From Pseudomonas sp. NC02 (GTDB lineage: Bacteria; Pseudomonadota; Gammaproteobacteria; Pseudomonadales; Pseudomonadaceae), in contig NZ_CP025624.1 of NCBI RefSeq assembly GCF_002874965.1, positions 1,736,001-1,800,000 of the forward strand: DNA of 64,000 bases, written 5' to 3'. Both the position numbers and the translations under genes were made by a program. The notes below the pieces were generated by a model. It saw nothing but the letters and a program-made list of their open reading frames with translations. It did no database searches and was not told where the DNA came from. Of this stretch, positions 16,531 through 26,158 are shown piece by piece. Each line of letters opens with the position of its first letter. Position 1 is the first letter of the stretch.

Positions 16531-19125
16531 ATGAACACTGAACACCGCAAACCGCTCCCCGGCAGCCGCCTCGATTTCTTTGACGCCCGCGCGGCAGTCG
16601 ATGCAATCACCCCCGGCGCCTACGCCACACTGCCGTACACCTCCCGCGTGCTCGCGGAAAACCTGGTGCGTCGCTGTGACCCGGCGACCCTCAACGCGTC
16701 CCTGAGCCAACTGATCGAGCGCAAGCGCGACCTCGATTTCCCATGGTTCCCGGCCCGCGTGGTATGCCACGACATCCTCGGCCAGACCGCCCTGGTGGAC
16801 CTCGCCGGCCTGCGCGACGCCATCGCCCTGCAAGGCGGTGACCCGGCCCAGGTCAACCCGGTGGTGCCGACCCAACTGATCGTCGACCACTCCCTGGCCG
16901 TCGAAGCCGGTGGTTCTGACCCGCAGGCGTTCGAGAAAAACCGCGCCATCGAAGACCGTCGCAACGAAGACCGTTTTCACTTTATCGAATGGACCAAAAA
17001 GGCCTTCAAGAACGTCGACGTGATCCCGCCGGGCAACGGCATCATGCACCAGATCAACCTGGAGAAAATGTCTCCGGTGATCCAGGTACGTGACGGCGTG
17101 GCCTTCCCGGATACCTGCGTCGGCACCGACAGCCACACGCCTCACGTTGATGCCTTGGGCGTGATCGCCATCGGCGTTGGCGGCCTTGAAGCAGAGAGCG
17201 TGATGCTCGGCCGCGCCTCGTGGATGCGCCTGCCGGAAAGTGTCGGCGTGGAGCTGACGGGCAAGCTGCAACCGGGCATCACCGCCACCGACATGGTGCT
17301 GGCGCTGACCGAGTTCCTGCGCAAGCAGAAGGTCGTCGGTGCGTGGCTGGAGTTCTTCGGTGAAGGTGCTTCGGCGCTGACTCTGGGCGACCGCGCCACC
17401 ATCTCCAACATGGCCCCGGAATATGGCGCCACCGCCGCGATGTTTTACATCGACCAACAGACCATCGCCTACCTGAAACTCACCGGTCGTGAAGACGAGC
17501 AAGTCACCCTGGTGGAGCAGTACGCTCGCCACACCGGCCTGTGGGCGGACGACCTCAAGGGCGCGCAATACGAGCGTGGCCTGAGCTTCGATTTGTCCTC
17601 GGTGGTGCGCAACATGGCCGGCCCGAGCAACCCCCACGCCCGCGTCGCCACCAGCGACCTGGCGGCCAAGGGCATCTCCGGCCAGTGGGATGACGTGCCG
17701 GGGCAAATGCCCGACGGCGCGGTGATCATCGCCGCCATCACCAGTTGCACCAACACCAGCAACCCGCGCAACGTGATTGCCGCCGGCCTGCTGGCACGCA
17801 ATGCCAACAAGCTCGGCCTGGCCCGCAAGCCGTGGGTCAAGTCGTCCCTGGCACCGGGTTCGAAAACCGTCGCGATGTACCTCGACGAAGCCGGGCTGAC
17901 CACCGAACTGGAGCAACTCGGTTTTGGTGTGGTGGCGTTCGCCTGCACCACCTGCAACGGCATGTCCGGTGCACTCGATCCGGTGATCCAGCAAGAGATC
18001 ATCGACCGCGACCTGTACGCCACCGCCGTGCTTTCGGGTAACCGCAACTTCGACGGCCGTATCCACCCGTACGCCAAGCAAGCGTTCCTCGCGTCGCCGC
18101 CGCTGGTGGTGGCCTATGCGATTGCCGGCACCATCCGTTTCGACATCGAAAAAGACGTGCTGGGCCTGGACGCCAATGGCAAGGAAATCCGCCTCAAGGA
18201 CATCTGGCCAAGCGACGAAGAAATCGACGCGGTGGTCAAGGCGTCGGTCAAGCCGGAGCAGTTTCGCCAGGTGTACATCCCGATGTTCGCGATCCACGAA
18301 GACACCGGCCCGAAGGTCACGCCGCTGTACGACTGGCGCCCGCAGAGCACCTACATCCGTCGCCCGCCGTACTGGGAAGGTGCCCTGGCCGGTGCACGTC
18401 CGCTCAAGGGCATGCGCCCGCTGGCGGTGCTGCCGGACAACATCACTACCGATCACCTGTCGCCGTCCAACGCGATCATGCTCGACAGCGCCGCGGGAGA
18501 ATACCTGGCGAAAATGGGCCTGCCGGAAGTCGACTTCAACTCTTACGCGACCCATCGCGGCGACCACTTGACCGCGCAGCGCGCCACCTTCGCCAACCCG
18601 AAACTGTTCAATGAAATGGTGGTTGAAGACGGCAAGGTCAAACAGGGTTCGCTGGCGCGCCTGGAGCCGGAAGGCAAGGTCACGCGCATGTGGGAAGCCA
18701 TCGAAACCTACATGGAGCGCAAGCAGCCGCTGATCATCATTGCCGGCGCCGACTACGGCCAGGGTTCGTCCCGGGACTGGGCGGCCAAGGGCGTACGCCT
18801 TGCCGGTGTTGAAGCGATTGCCGCCGAAGGTTTCGAGCGCATCCACCGCACCAACCTGGTGGGCATGGGCGTGCTGCCGCTGGAGTTCCTGCCGGGCACC
18901 GACCGCAAGACCCTGAAGATCGACGGCACTGAAACCTACGACGTGATCGGCGAACGCACCCCGCGTGCGCAACTGACGTTGCTGATCAACCGCAAGAACG
19001 GCGAGCGTGTCGAGGTGCCGGTGACCTGCCGGCTGGACACGGCTGAAGAAGTGTCGATCTACGAGGCGGGCGGCGTGTTGCAACGTTTTGCCCAGGACTT
19101 CCTGGAATCGGCTGTTACTGCCTGA
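16531..19125 (+). CDS. acnD: Fe/S-dependent 2-methylisocitrate dehydratase
   Basis: An 864-residue aconitase-family enzyme. The [4Fe-4S] cysteines are in TSCTNTSNP and FACTTCNGMSG, and the C-terminal swivel domain contains DYGQGSSRDWAAKG. AcnD dehydrates 2-methylcitrate to an aconitate isomer that PrpF then corrects. The frame opens at 16417 within the repeat, but the ATG at 16531 gives the family N-terminus MNTEHRKPLPGSRLDFFDAR. Its ribosome-binding site is weak (GAGTCC), consistent with internal control of the operon. Confidence 0.96.
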   Translation: MNTEHRKPLPGSRLDFFDARAAVDAITPGAYATLPYTSRVLAENLVRRCDPATLNASLSQLIERKRDLDFPWFPARVVCHDILGQTALVDLAGLRDAIALQGGDPAQVNPVVPTQLIVDHSLAVEAGGSDPQAFEKNRAIEDRRNEDRFHFIEWTKKAFKNVDVIPPGNGIMHQINLEKMSPVIQVRDGVAFPDTCVGTDSHTPHVDALGVIAIGVGGLEAESVMLGRASWMRLPESVGVELTGKLQPGITATDMVLALTEFLRKQKVVGAWLEFFGEGASALTLGDRATISNMAPEYGATAAMFYIDQQTIAYLKLTGREDEQVTLVEQYARHTGLWADDLKGAQYERGLSFDLSSVVRNMAGPSNPHARVATSDLAAKGISGQWDDVPGQMPDGAVIIAAITSCTNTSNPRNVIAAGLLARNANKLGLARKPWVKSSLAPGSKTVAMYLDEAGLTTELEQLGFGVVAFACTTCNGMSGALDPVIQQEIIDRDLYATAVLSGNRNFDGRIHPYAKQAFLASPPLVVAYAIAGTIRFDIEKDVLGLDANGKEIRLKDIWPSDEEIDAVVKASVKPEQFRQVYIPMFAIHEDTGPKVTPLYDWRPQSTYIRRPPYWEGALAGARPLKGMRPLAVLPDNITTDHLSPSNAIMLDSAAGEYLAKMGLPEVDFNSYATHRGDHLTAQRATFANPKLFNEMVVEDGKVKQGSLARLEPEGKVTRMWEAIETYMERKQPLIIIAGADYGQGSSRDWAAKGVRLAGVEAIAAEGFERIHRTNLVGMGVLPLEFLPGTDRKTLKIDGTETYDVIGERTPRAQLTLLINRKNGERVEVPVTCRLDTAEEVSIYEAGGVLQRFAQDFLESAVTA

Positions 19126-19167
19126 TAACTGCGGCCGGGGTCAACGCCCCGGCCCATGAGGACCACC

Positions 19168-20358
19168 ATGGCACACGTACCGCAGATCAAGATTCCCGCC
19201 ACCTACATGCGTGGCGGCACCAGTAAAGGCGTGTTTTTCAGCCTCAAGGATTTGCCCGAGTCGGCCCAGGTGCCGGGCGCGGCGCGGGATGCGTTGTTGT
19301 TGCGGGTGATCGGCAGCCCCGACCCGTATGACAAGCAAATCGACGGCATGGGCGGCGCGACTTCCAGCACCAGCAAAACCGTGATCCTGGCCAAAAGCAC
19401 CCGCGCCGATCACGACGTGGACTACCTGTTCGGCCAGGTGTCCATCGACAAACCGTTCGTGGACTGGAGTGGCAACTGCGGCAACCTGTCGGCGGCGGTG
19501 GGTTCGTTCGCCATCAGCGCCGGCCTGGTAGATGCCGCGCGCATTCCGCACAACGGCGTGGCCGTGGTGCGGGTGTGGCAGGCGAATATCGCCAAGACCA
19601 TCATCGCTCACGTACCGATCACCGACGGTGCGGTGCAGGAAACCGGCGACTTCGAACTCGACGGCGTGACCTTCCCGGCCGCCGAGGTGCAGTTGGAATT
19701 CATGGACCCGGCGGCGGAAGAAGAGGGCGGCGGTGGCTCAATGTTCCCTACCGGCAACCTGGTGGATGACCTGGAAGTGCCGGGTGTCGGCACGTTCAAG
19801 GCGACGCTGATCAATGCCGGGATTCCCACCATCTTCATCAACGCCCAGGACCTGGGTTACACCGGCGCCGAGTTGCAGGGCGCGATCAATGGCGACCCCA
19901 AGGCCCTGGCGATGTTTGAAACCATCCGCGCCCATGGTGCGCTGCGCATGGGCTTGATCAAACACCTGGACGAAGCGGCCCAGCGTCAGCACACGCCGAA
20001 GGTGGCGTTTGTGGCGCGGCCTGCGGACTACGTGGCGTCCAGCGGTAAGGCGATCAAGGCGGGTGATGTCGACCTGCTGGTGCGGGCGCTGTCCATGGGC
20101 AAGTTGCACCACGCGATGATGGGCACGGCGGCGGTGGCGATTGGCACGGCGGCGGCGATTTCCGGCACGCTGGTGAATTTGGCGGCGGGCGGCGTGGAGC
20201 GCAATGCGGTGCGGTTCGGGCATCCCTCCGGGACGTTGCGCGTAGGCGCCGAGGCCAGCCAGGTCGACGGTGAATGGGTCGTGAAAAAAGCCATCATGAG
20301 CCGCAGTGCGCGAGTGTTGATGGAAGGGTTCGTACGCGTCCCCGGCGACGCTTTCTAA
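19168..20358 (+). CDS. prpF: 2-methylaconitate cis-trans isomerase
   Basis: A 396-residue PrpF-family protein with a diaminopimelate epimerase-like fold. MRGGTSKGVFF near the N-terminus and SGNCGNLSAAVGSFAI in the first half are the family's conserved segments. It isomerises the product of AcnD. The ATG at 19168 is used because AGGA lies seven bases before it; an in-frame ATG at 19156 is possible. A poly-Gly/Glu segment (EEEGGGGSMF) is visible mid-protein. Confidence 0.95.
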   Translation: MAHVPQIKIPATYMRGGTSKGVFFSLKDLPESAQVPGAARDALLLRVIGSPDPYDKQIDGMGGATSSTSKTVILAKSTRADHDVDYLFGQVSIDKPFVDWSGNCGNLSAAVGSFAISAGLVDAARIPHNGVAVVRVWQANIAKTIIAHVPITDGAVQETGDFELDGVTFPAAEVQLEFMDPAAEEEGGGGSMFPTGNLVDDLEVPGVGTFKATLINAGIPTIFINAQDLGYTGAELQGAINGDPKALAMFETIRAHGALRMGLIKHLDEAAQRQHTPKVAFVARPADYVASSGKAIKAGDVDLLVRALSMGKLHHAMMGTAAVAIGTAAAISGTLVNLAAGGVERNAVRFGHPSGTLRVGAEASQVDGEWVVKKAIMSRSARVLMEGFVRVPGDAF

Positions 20359-20360
20359 CC

Positions 20361-20470
20361 GATCGTTCCCACGCTCTGCGTGGGAATGCATCCCGTGACG
20401 CTCTGCGTCACCCTTTTACGGGACGCAGAGCGTCCAAGGCGGCGTTCCCACGCAGAGCGTGGGAACGATC
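20361..20470. repeat. Intergenic inverted repeat with nested palindromes
   Basis: The outer arms GATCGTTCCCACGCTCTGCG (20361) and its complement ending at 20470 enclose further copies of ACGCTCTGCGT-like units. The 110-bp element is unrelated in sequence to the REPINs. It separates prpF from prpD and could act on their mRNA. Confidence 0.9.
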
Positions 20471-20519
20471 ACCCTGACCCTGAGGATGGACCACACCTAA
20501 CCCACTTTGGAGTACTGCC

Positions 20520-22004
20520 ATGAGCGCCAACGTCGACCAGAACAACCGCCCCGACTACGACCAGGTCCTGCAGGACATCGCCGACTACGTACTGAATTTC
20601 AGGATCGAATCCCGCGATGCCCTCGACACCGCCCGCAACTGCCTGATGGACACCCTCGGTTGCGGCCTGCTGGCCCTGCGTTTCCCGGAGTGCACCAAGC
20701 ACCTGGGGCCGATCGTCGAAGGCACGGTGGTGCCGTTCGGCGCACGGGTGCCGGGCACCTCGTTCCGCCTGGACCCGGTCAAGGCCGCATGGGACATCGG
20801 CTGTATCGTGCGCTGGCTCGACTACAACGACACCTGGCTTGCCGCCGAATGGGGTCACCCTTCCGATAACCTCGGTGGCATCCTCGCGGTCGCCGACCAT
20901 CTCTCGCAAAAACGCGTGGCCAACGGCGACGCACCGCTGACCGTGCGGGCAGTGCTGGAGGCGATGATCATGGCCCACGAAATCCAGGGTGTGATTGCCC
21001 TGGAAAACTCCTTCAACCGTGTCGGCCTTGACCACGTGCTGCTGGTGAAAGTCGCCTCCACCGCCGTCACCGCCAAGCTGATGGGCGCCAACCGTGAGCA
21101 ACTGCTGTCGGCCCTGTCCCAGGCGTTTGTCGATGGCCAGGCATTGCGTACTTATCGTCATGCGCCGAACGCCGGTTCGCGCAAGTCGTGGGCGGCGGGG
21201 GATGCGTCGAGTCGCGGGGTGCGCCTGGCGGATATCGCCATGCGCGGCGAGATGGGCATTCCCGGTGTGTTGAGCGCGCCGCAGTGGGGCTTTTACGACG
21301 TGCTGTTCAGCCACACCAACAAGGACCTGGCGCTCAAGCCCGAAGACAAGCGCGCCTTCAGCCTGTCGCAGCCCTACGGCACGTATGTGATGGAGAACGT
21401 GCTGTTCAAGATCAGCTTCCCCGCCGAGTTCCACGCACAAACCGCCTGCGAGGCAGCAGTCACCCTGCACCCACAGGTGAAGCACCGCCTGCATGAGATC
21501 GACAAGATTGTGATCACCACCCACGAATCGGCGATCCGGATCATCTCCAAGGTCGGGCAGTTGGCCAACGCGGCGGACCGCGACCATTGCCTGCAGTACA
21601 TGACCGCCGTACCGCTGGCGTTTGGCAACCTGGTGGCCGAGCAATACGAAGATGAATTCCACGCGGCCCATCCGATCATCGATGAGCTGCGGGAGAAGAT
21701 GGTGATTGTCGAGGAGCCGCGCTACAGCCGCGAATACCTGGAGGCCGACAAGCGCTCCATCGCCAATGCGGTGCAGGTGTTCTTCAAGGATGGTTCCAGC
21801 ACCGAACAGGTGGCCGTGGAATACCCGATTGGCCACCGTCGCCGTCGGGTGGATGGCATTCCGTTGCTTGAAGACAAGTTCAAGGCCAACCTGGCGACCC
21901 GGTTTACCGCGCAGCGCAGTGCCGAGATTTTTGCGCTGTGCAAGGATCAGGCACGGCTTGAGGCCACTCCGGTAAACCGGTTTGTGGACCTGTTCGTCAT
22001 CTGA
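20520..22004 (+). CDS. prpD: 2-methylcitrate dehydratase PrpD
   Basis: A 494-residue MmgE/PrpD-family dehydratase. [20 protein letters not shown] and [20 protein letters not shown] are typical of PrpD. This cofactor-free enzyme can do the step that AcnD plus PrpF also do, so the cluster holds both versions. It is the last prp gene, set apart by the repeat at 20361-20470. The ATG at 20520 follows TTGGAGTACTGCC. Confidence 0.96.
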   Translation: MSANVDQNNRPDYDQVLQDIADYVLNFRIESRDALDTARNCLMDTLGCGLLALRFPECTKHLGPIVEGTVVPFGARVPGTSFRLDPVKAAWDIGCIVRWLDYNDTWLAAEWGHPSDNLGGILAVADHLSQKRVANGDAPLTVRAVLEAMIMAHEIQGVIALENSFNRVGLDHVLLVKVASTAVTAKLMGANREQLLSALSQAFVDGQALRTYRHAPNAGSRKSWAAGDASSRGVRLADIAMRGEMGIPGVLSAPQWGFYDVLFSHTNKDLALKPEDKRAFSLSQPYGTYVMENVLFKISFPAEFHAQTACEAAVTLHPQVKHRLHEIDKIVITTHESAIRIISKVGQLANAADRDHCLQYMTAVPLAFGNLVAEQYEDEFHAAHPIIDELREKMVIVEEPRYSREYLEADKRSIANAVQVFFKDGSSTEQVAVEYPIGHRRRRVDGIPLLEDKFKANLATRFTAQRSAEIFALCKDQARLEATPVNRFVDLFVI

Positions 22005-22021
22005 AGAACACCACTGGTCAA

Positions 22022-22112
22022 ATGTGGGAGCGGGCTTGCTCGCGAATGCGGAGTGTCAGCCAATACATATATGGCTGATCCACCGCATTCGCGAGCAAGC
22101 CCGCTCCCACAT
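22022..22112. repeat. REPIN-type inverted repeat, copy C
   Basis: ATGTGGGAGCGGGCTTGCTC at 22022 and its complement ending at 22112 flank a variable centre with CATATATG. It lies between the convergent prpD and ABC ATPase genes and may serve as a shared terminator. Confidence 0.9.
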
Positions 22113-22117
22113 TAAAC

Positions 22118-23440
22118 CTACATGCTGCCTTCCACATCATCCAGGCTGAACGTCTCGGTATGGTCGTCATAGGAGAAGATCTCCGCATACCGCCCCCAGG
22201 CCACCACGCTTTCCAGGGTTTTCTCCACAAAGGCTTCCGTCATCGAGTCTTCCAGTTCCTGCTCGAAGCGCACCCGTGGCGCCCGGTGGCCGCTGCGCTC
22301 AAGCAACACCTGGTGAATGCGCGCGGCCAATGGCACGTGGCGGATCAAGTGTTCGGCGAACAGGGTTTTACGCTCCTGGGTGCCGTAGTCGGCGAACAGT
22401 TTGCCGGCATCGGTCAGGGTGATATCGGCACCCTTGAGTTCGGCGAAGCCCAAATGCTCAAGCATCTCCGCCACCGGGAACAGATCGTCGACTTCCAGCA
22501 AACGCCGTTCAGCCACGGTCGGCAGGCCGGCGTGGCCATTGTAGGGCTCGGCGGCCAGGGTTTCGATCAGGCCAGCCATCAGGTTGGTGGAGACTTCCGG
22601 CAACAGGCTGCCCATTTTCAGCTCAGGCAAACCTCTGCTCGCGTCGGCGCTGCGGCGGTCGGTCATCAGGGCGTAGATGTCGTCGACCATTTGCCGGAAG
22701 GTCGGGTCCAGGCGGTTGCGCGGGTGGGCAAACGGCACCTTGATCTCGGCCACCACCCGGCCAGGGTTGGACGACAGCACCAGGATGCGGTCGCACATCA
22801 GCACGGCTTCTTCGATGTTGTGGGTCACGATCAGGATCGACTTGATCGGCAGTTGCTTGCCGCTCCACAGATCCAGCAGGTCGGTGCGCAGGGTTTCGGC
22901 GGTGAGTACGTCCAGCGCCGAGAACGGTTCGTCCATCAGCAGCAGGGTCGGGTTCACCACCAGCCCGCGGGCGAAACCCACGCGTTGGCGCATGCCGCCG
23001 GACAGTTCGCGCGGGTAGGCGTTTTCAAAACCGTCCAGGCCGATCAGGTCGATGGCCGCCAGGGCGCGCCTGCGGGATTCCTTGCGCTCGACCTGCAAGG
23101 CTTGCAGGCCGGCCTCGACGTTTTCCAGCACGGTCAGCCACGGGAACAGCGCGAAGGTCTGGAACACCATGGCCACGCCTTCGGCCGGGCCGGTGAGTGG
23201 CGCGCCGTTGTAGCGCACTTCGCCCGACGACGGCTGAATCAGCCCGGCGATGATGCGCAGCAAGGTCGACTTGCCCGAGCCGGACCGGCCGAGCATGCCG
23301 ACAATCTCGCCTTCGTGCAGGCTCAAGTTCACGCCGCTGAGGACTTGCAGCTCGTCTTTACCTTTGCCGAACACCCGGTTCACGTTTTTCAACGAGTAGA
23401 TTTCCGGAGTGTCGGCGGCATGCTCGGTATAGGTAGTCAT
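22118..23440 (-). CDS. ABC transporter ATPase with C-terminal AAA-associated domain (nitrate/sulfonate type)
   Basis: A 440-residue ATPase. Walker A is GRSGSGKST, the signature LSGGMRQRVGFARGLV, and Walker B LLLMDEPFSALD, all in the first 190 residues. About 180 extra C-terminal residues form the AAA-associated winged domain found on some nitrate/taurine-family ATPases. The start at 23440 (MTTYTEH) follows GGGACTCGC; an in-frame ATG at 23455 overlaps the permease stop by one base. It pairs with the fused permease just upstream. No periplasmic binding protein is encoded next to it. Confidence 0.88.
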   Translation of the reverse strand: MTTYTEHAADTPEIYSLKNVNRVFGKGKDELQVLSGVNLSLHEGEIVGMLGRSGSGKSTLLRIIAGLIQPSSGEVRYNGAPLTGPAEGVAMVFQTFALFPWLTVLENVEAGLQALQVERKESRRRALAAIDLIGLDGFENAYPRELSGGMRQRVGFARGLVVNPTLLLMDEPFSALDVLTAETLRTDLLDLWSGKQLPIKSILIVTHNIEEAVLMCDRILVLSSNPGRVVAEIKVPFAHPRNRLDPTFRQMVDDIYALMTDRRSADASRGLPELKMGSLLPEVSTNLMAGLIETLAAEPYNGHAGLPTVAERRLLEVDDLFPVAEMLEHLGFAELKGADITLTDAGKLFADYGTQERKTLFAEHLIRHVPLAARIHQVLLERSGHRAPRVRFEQELEDSMTEAFVEKTLESVVAWGRYAEIFSYDDHTETFSLDDVEGSM

Positions 23441-23454
23441 CACAGCGAGTCCCA

Positions 23455-25200
23455 TCAATTCAGACGAAGTTTGTTTTCAGCCATGGCGTACATCGGCCGC
23501 CACACAGCGCGGTTGAACGCCACCACGAAGATCGACATCACCACCACGCCCAGGGCGATCTTCGGGAAGTCGCCGGCCGCGGTGGTCTGGGCGATGTAGG
23601 CGCCCAGCCCGTGGGCGACCACGTTGTCGTGGCCCCAGGACACGTACTCGGACACGATACTGGCGTTCCAGGCACCGCCCGAGGCGGTAATCGCGCCGGT
23701 GACGTAGTACGGGAAAATCCCCGGCAGCATCACCTTGCGCCACCACAACCAGCCGCGAATGCGGAAGTTGGCGGCGGCTTCCTTGAAGTCATTCGGGAAC
23801 GCGCTGGCTCCGGCGATCACGTTGAACAGGATGTACCACTGGGTGCCCAGCACAATCAGCGGGCTCAGCCAGATATCCGGGTTGAGGTTGTAGTGCAGGA
23901 TCACGATGACGAACACCGGGAACAGCAGGTTCGCCGGGAAGGCCGCGAGGAACTGCGCCAGCGGCTGGATCTTTTCCGCCAGGGCCGGGCGCAAGCCGAT
24001 CATCACGCCCAGCGGCACCCAGATCAGCGAGGCGATCAGGATCAGGCCAGCCACACGCAGCAGCGTGATGAAGCCCAGCACAAATACGTGGCCGACTTCG
24101 GCCAGGGTCACTTCGGTGCCGACGTACTGCACGATGTGGTACAGCGCATAAGCGGCCAGCAGCGCGATGAGTGCGCCCCATACCCAGTCGATCACTTTTG
24201 ACGCTTTCGGGGTTTCTGCCGGCAGCGCCTTGAGTGCACCGCCCGCCAGGCTGAAGCGCTTGTTGCCAATGCGGCTGATGGCGCGGGTGACAGGCCGCAG
24301 GACGCGCTGGACGATGCGCGTGCGCTGGATCAGGTTCAGCAGCCAGGATTGCGGCGCGGCACCCTGGGAGGCGGTGGTCTCCATGCGGAACTTGTCGGCC
24401 CAGGCCACCAGTGGGCGGAACAGGAACTGGTCGTACATCAGGATGACCACAATCATCGCCAGGATCACGTAGCCCACGGCGTGCAGGTCTTTCTGGGCAA
24501 TCGCCAGGGCCAGGTATGAGCCCACGCCCGGCAAGGTGATGGTCTTGTCGCCGACGGTAATGGCCTCGGAGGCGACCACGAAAAACCAGCCGCCGGACAT
24601 GCTCATCATCATGTTCCACACCAGCCCGGGCATGGCGAAGGGTACGTCGAGCTTCCAGAACCGCTGCCAACCGGAAAGCCGCAGGTTGGTCGACACTTCC
24701 ACCAGGTCATGGGGCAGCATGCGCAGCGACTGGTAGAAGCTGAACGTCATGTTCCAGGCCTGGCTGGTGAAAATCGCAAAGATGGCCGCGAACTCCGCGC
24801 CGAGCACACGCCCGGGGAACAGCAGCAGGAAGAACGTCACCGTGAACGAGATGTAACCCAGTACCGGTACCGATTGCAGGATGTCGAGCACGGGCACCAG
24901 CAGTTTCTCGGCGCGCCGGCTTTTGGCGGCCAGGGTGCCGTACAACAGGGTGAACACCAGCGCTGCAACCATCGCCGCCAGCATGCGCATCGTGGTGCGC
25001 ATCGCGTATTCCGGCAGGTTGGCCGGGTCCAGCGAGATCACTTCACTCTGCAGGGTGGCGATAGGCGCCCAGGTTTCCCGCGCAGTGATGGAGAAAAACA
25101 GTAAAAAGCCGATCACCAGGGGCAGGGCGACCAAATCCCAGCGGTTGGGTAGCAAGCGCAATGTGGATGCAGGGATGTAGTGACGGAACACTCTTTTCAT
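23455..25200 (-). CDS. Double-length ABC permease (two BPD-type halves in one chain)
   Basis: A 581-residue membrane protein containing two binding-protein-dependent permease domains in tandem (about 70-290 and 370-570), each with an EAA-like loop (SLRMLPHDLVEVSTNLRLSG; GASAFPNDFKEAAANFRIRG). One chain could therefore form the whole membrane channel. It overlaps or abuts the ATPase gene and is the first gene of the pair. Nitrate, sulfonate or bicarbonate-like substrates are usual for the family; the substrate here is unknown. The 227 bp upstream carry no gene. Confidence 0.88.
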   Translation of the reverse strand: MKRVFRHYIPASTLRLLPNRWDLVALPLVIGFLLFFSITARETWAPIATLQSEVISLDPANLPEYAMRTTMRMLAAMVAALVFTLLYGTLAAKSRRAEKLLVPVLDILQSVPVLGYISFTVTFFLLLFPGRVLGAEFAAIFAIFTSQAWNMTFSFYQSLRMLPHDLVEVSTNLRLSGWQRFWKLDVPFAMPGLVWNMMMSMSGGWFFVVASEAITVGDKTITLPGVGSYLALAIAQKDLHAVGYVILAMIVVILMYDQFLFRPLVAWADKFRMETTASQGAAPQSWLLNLIQRTRIVQRVLRPVTRAISRIGNKRFSLAGGALKALPAETPKASKVIDWVWGALIALLAAYALYHIVQYVGTEVTLAEVGHVFVLGFITLLRVAGLILIASLIWVPLGVMIGLRPALAEKIQPLAQFLAAFPANLLFPVFVIVILHYNLNPDIWLSPLIVLGTQWYILFNVIAGASAFPNDFKEAAANFRIRGWLWWRKVMLPGIFPYYVTGAITASGGAWNASIVSEYVSWGHDNVVAHGLGAYIAQTTAAGDFPKIALGVVVMSIFVVAFNRAVWRPMYAMAENKLRLN

Positions 25201-25427
25201 AGGCAGTCATTCCTGCAGCGTTCAGGTTCAGGGGCGTGATGGGAGTGAGCTTAGCTGCTGCACGAATGACCCACCGAGAAGGGCGGGCGCTGTTTTCGCG
25301 AGTCAGGGGCAACGAGGCGTTGCTGGCGGGATTGTACGTTTCTGAATGTTACAAGCGCATAAATTTGCTGTCAGTTTCCTGTACGAACGGCGACTAGGGC
25401 GTCGGCGCCCCGGTCGTCGCTCGGCGG

Positions 25428-26156
25428 TTATTCAAACCGCAGGATCACCCTGCGATTGTGTTTGCTCTTCTTCTCGATTTTTTCGCAGAACACCCGGCCG
25501 ATTTCCTCGGTATTGGTCACATGGGTGCCGCCGCAGGGCTGGATATCGATCCCGGCGATTTCAATCACCCGTACTGCCCCCTGGATGACCGGTGGCGCCA
25601 CCGCCTGGGTGCGAGTGATCTGCAGCAGGGTTGAATACTCCGAGGCGGGCATGGACAGGGTTTTCACCCCATGAGCCTGTTCGATCAAGGCATTGAGGTC
25701 ACGGGTGATGGTCTCTTTGTCGAGGGTCATTTCCGGCAGGTCGAAATCCAGGCGGCCCTTGTCGGCGCCGATACTGCAACCGGTCACCGGAGCGTCGATG
25801 ATCGAGCACAGGAGGTGCAGGCAGGTGTGCATTTTCATGTGCTGGTAGCGACGTTCCCAGTCCAGGCTGGCGTCTACCTGCATCCCGGCGGCCAGTTGCT
25901 CGGGGCAGTGTTCTACCTGGTGCCAGATGATCGAGCGCAGCACCGGGTCACGCACGGTGCCGGTGATGTCGACGCGGCTGCCGTCGGGCAGGATGAAATG
26001 GCCGGTGTCCCCCGGTTGGCCGCCGCCGGTGGGGTAGAACAGCGTGTGCTCCAGGGCGATTCCCTGTTCGCTGACGGCAATCACCCGCGCACTGAAGGCA
26101 TTTTGGTAAGGCGCGCTGTCGAACAGCGCGAGGGTTTCCATGGTGTGCACGGACAT
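25428..26156 (-). CDS. alaX: AlaX-type trans-editing protein
   Basis: A 242-residue AlaX-M homologue, related to the editing domain of alanyl-tRNA synthetase. The zinc ligands are MHTCLHLL (HxxxH) and PCGGTHVTN (CxxxH), and the GGGQPGDTG segment is conserved. AlaX removes wrongly attached amino acids, usually Ser or Gly, from tRNA(Ala). The ATG at 26156 has GGAGG six bases upstream and follows the acetyltransferase stop by two bases. As last gene of an amino-acid-making operon with an exporter, it may protect translation from the operon's own product. Confidence 0.9.
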   Translation of the reverse strand: MSVHTMETLALFDSAPYQNAFSARVIAVSEQGIALEHTLFYPTGGGQPGDTGHFILPDGSRVDITGTVRDPVLRSIIWHQVEHCPEQLAAGMQVDASLDWERRYQHMKMHTCLHLLCSIIDAPVTGCSIGADKGRLDFDLPEMTLDKETITRDLNALIEQAHGVKTLSMPASEYSTLLQITRTQAVAPPVIQGAVRVIEIAGIDIQPCGGTHVTNTEEIGRVFCEKIEKKSKHNRRVILRFE

Positions 26157-26158
26157 GT

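Noticed and set aside
15175..19083. A 1302-codon open frame on the minus strand opposite prpC and acnD
   Set aside because: It is the antisense shadow of two clearly recognised enzymes in high-GC DNA. Its translation is rich in His, Arg, Gln and Asp with no recognisable domain.
3652..22112. REPIN copies read as a possible dispersed CRISPR-like array
   Set aside because: The copies are kilobases apart, are inverted pairs without regular spacers, and no cas genes are present.
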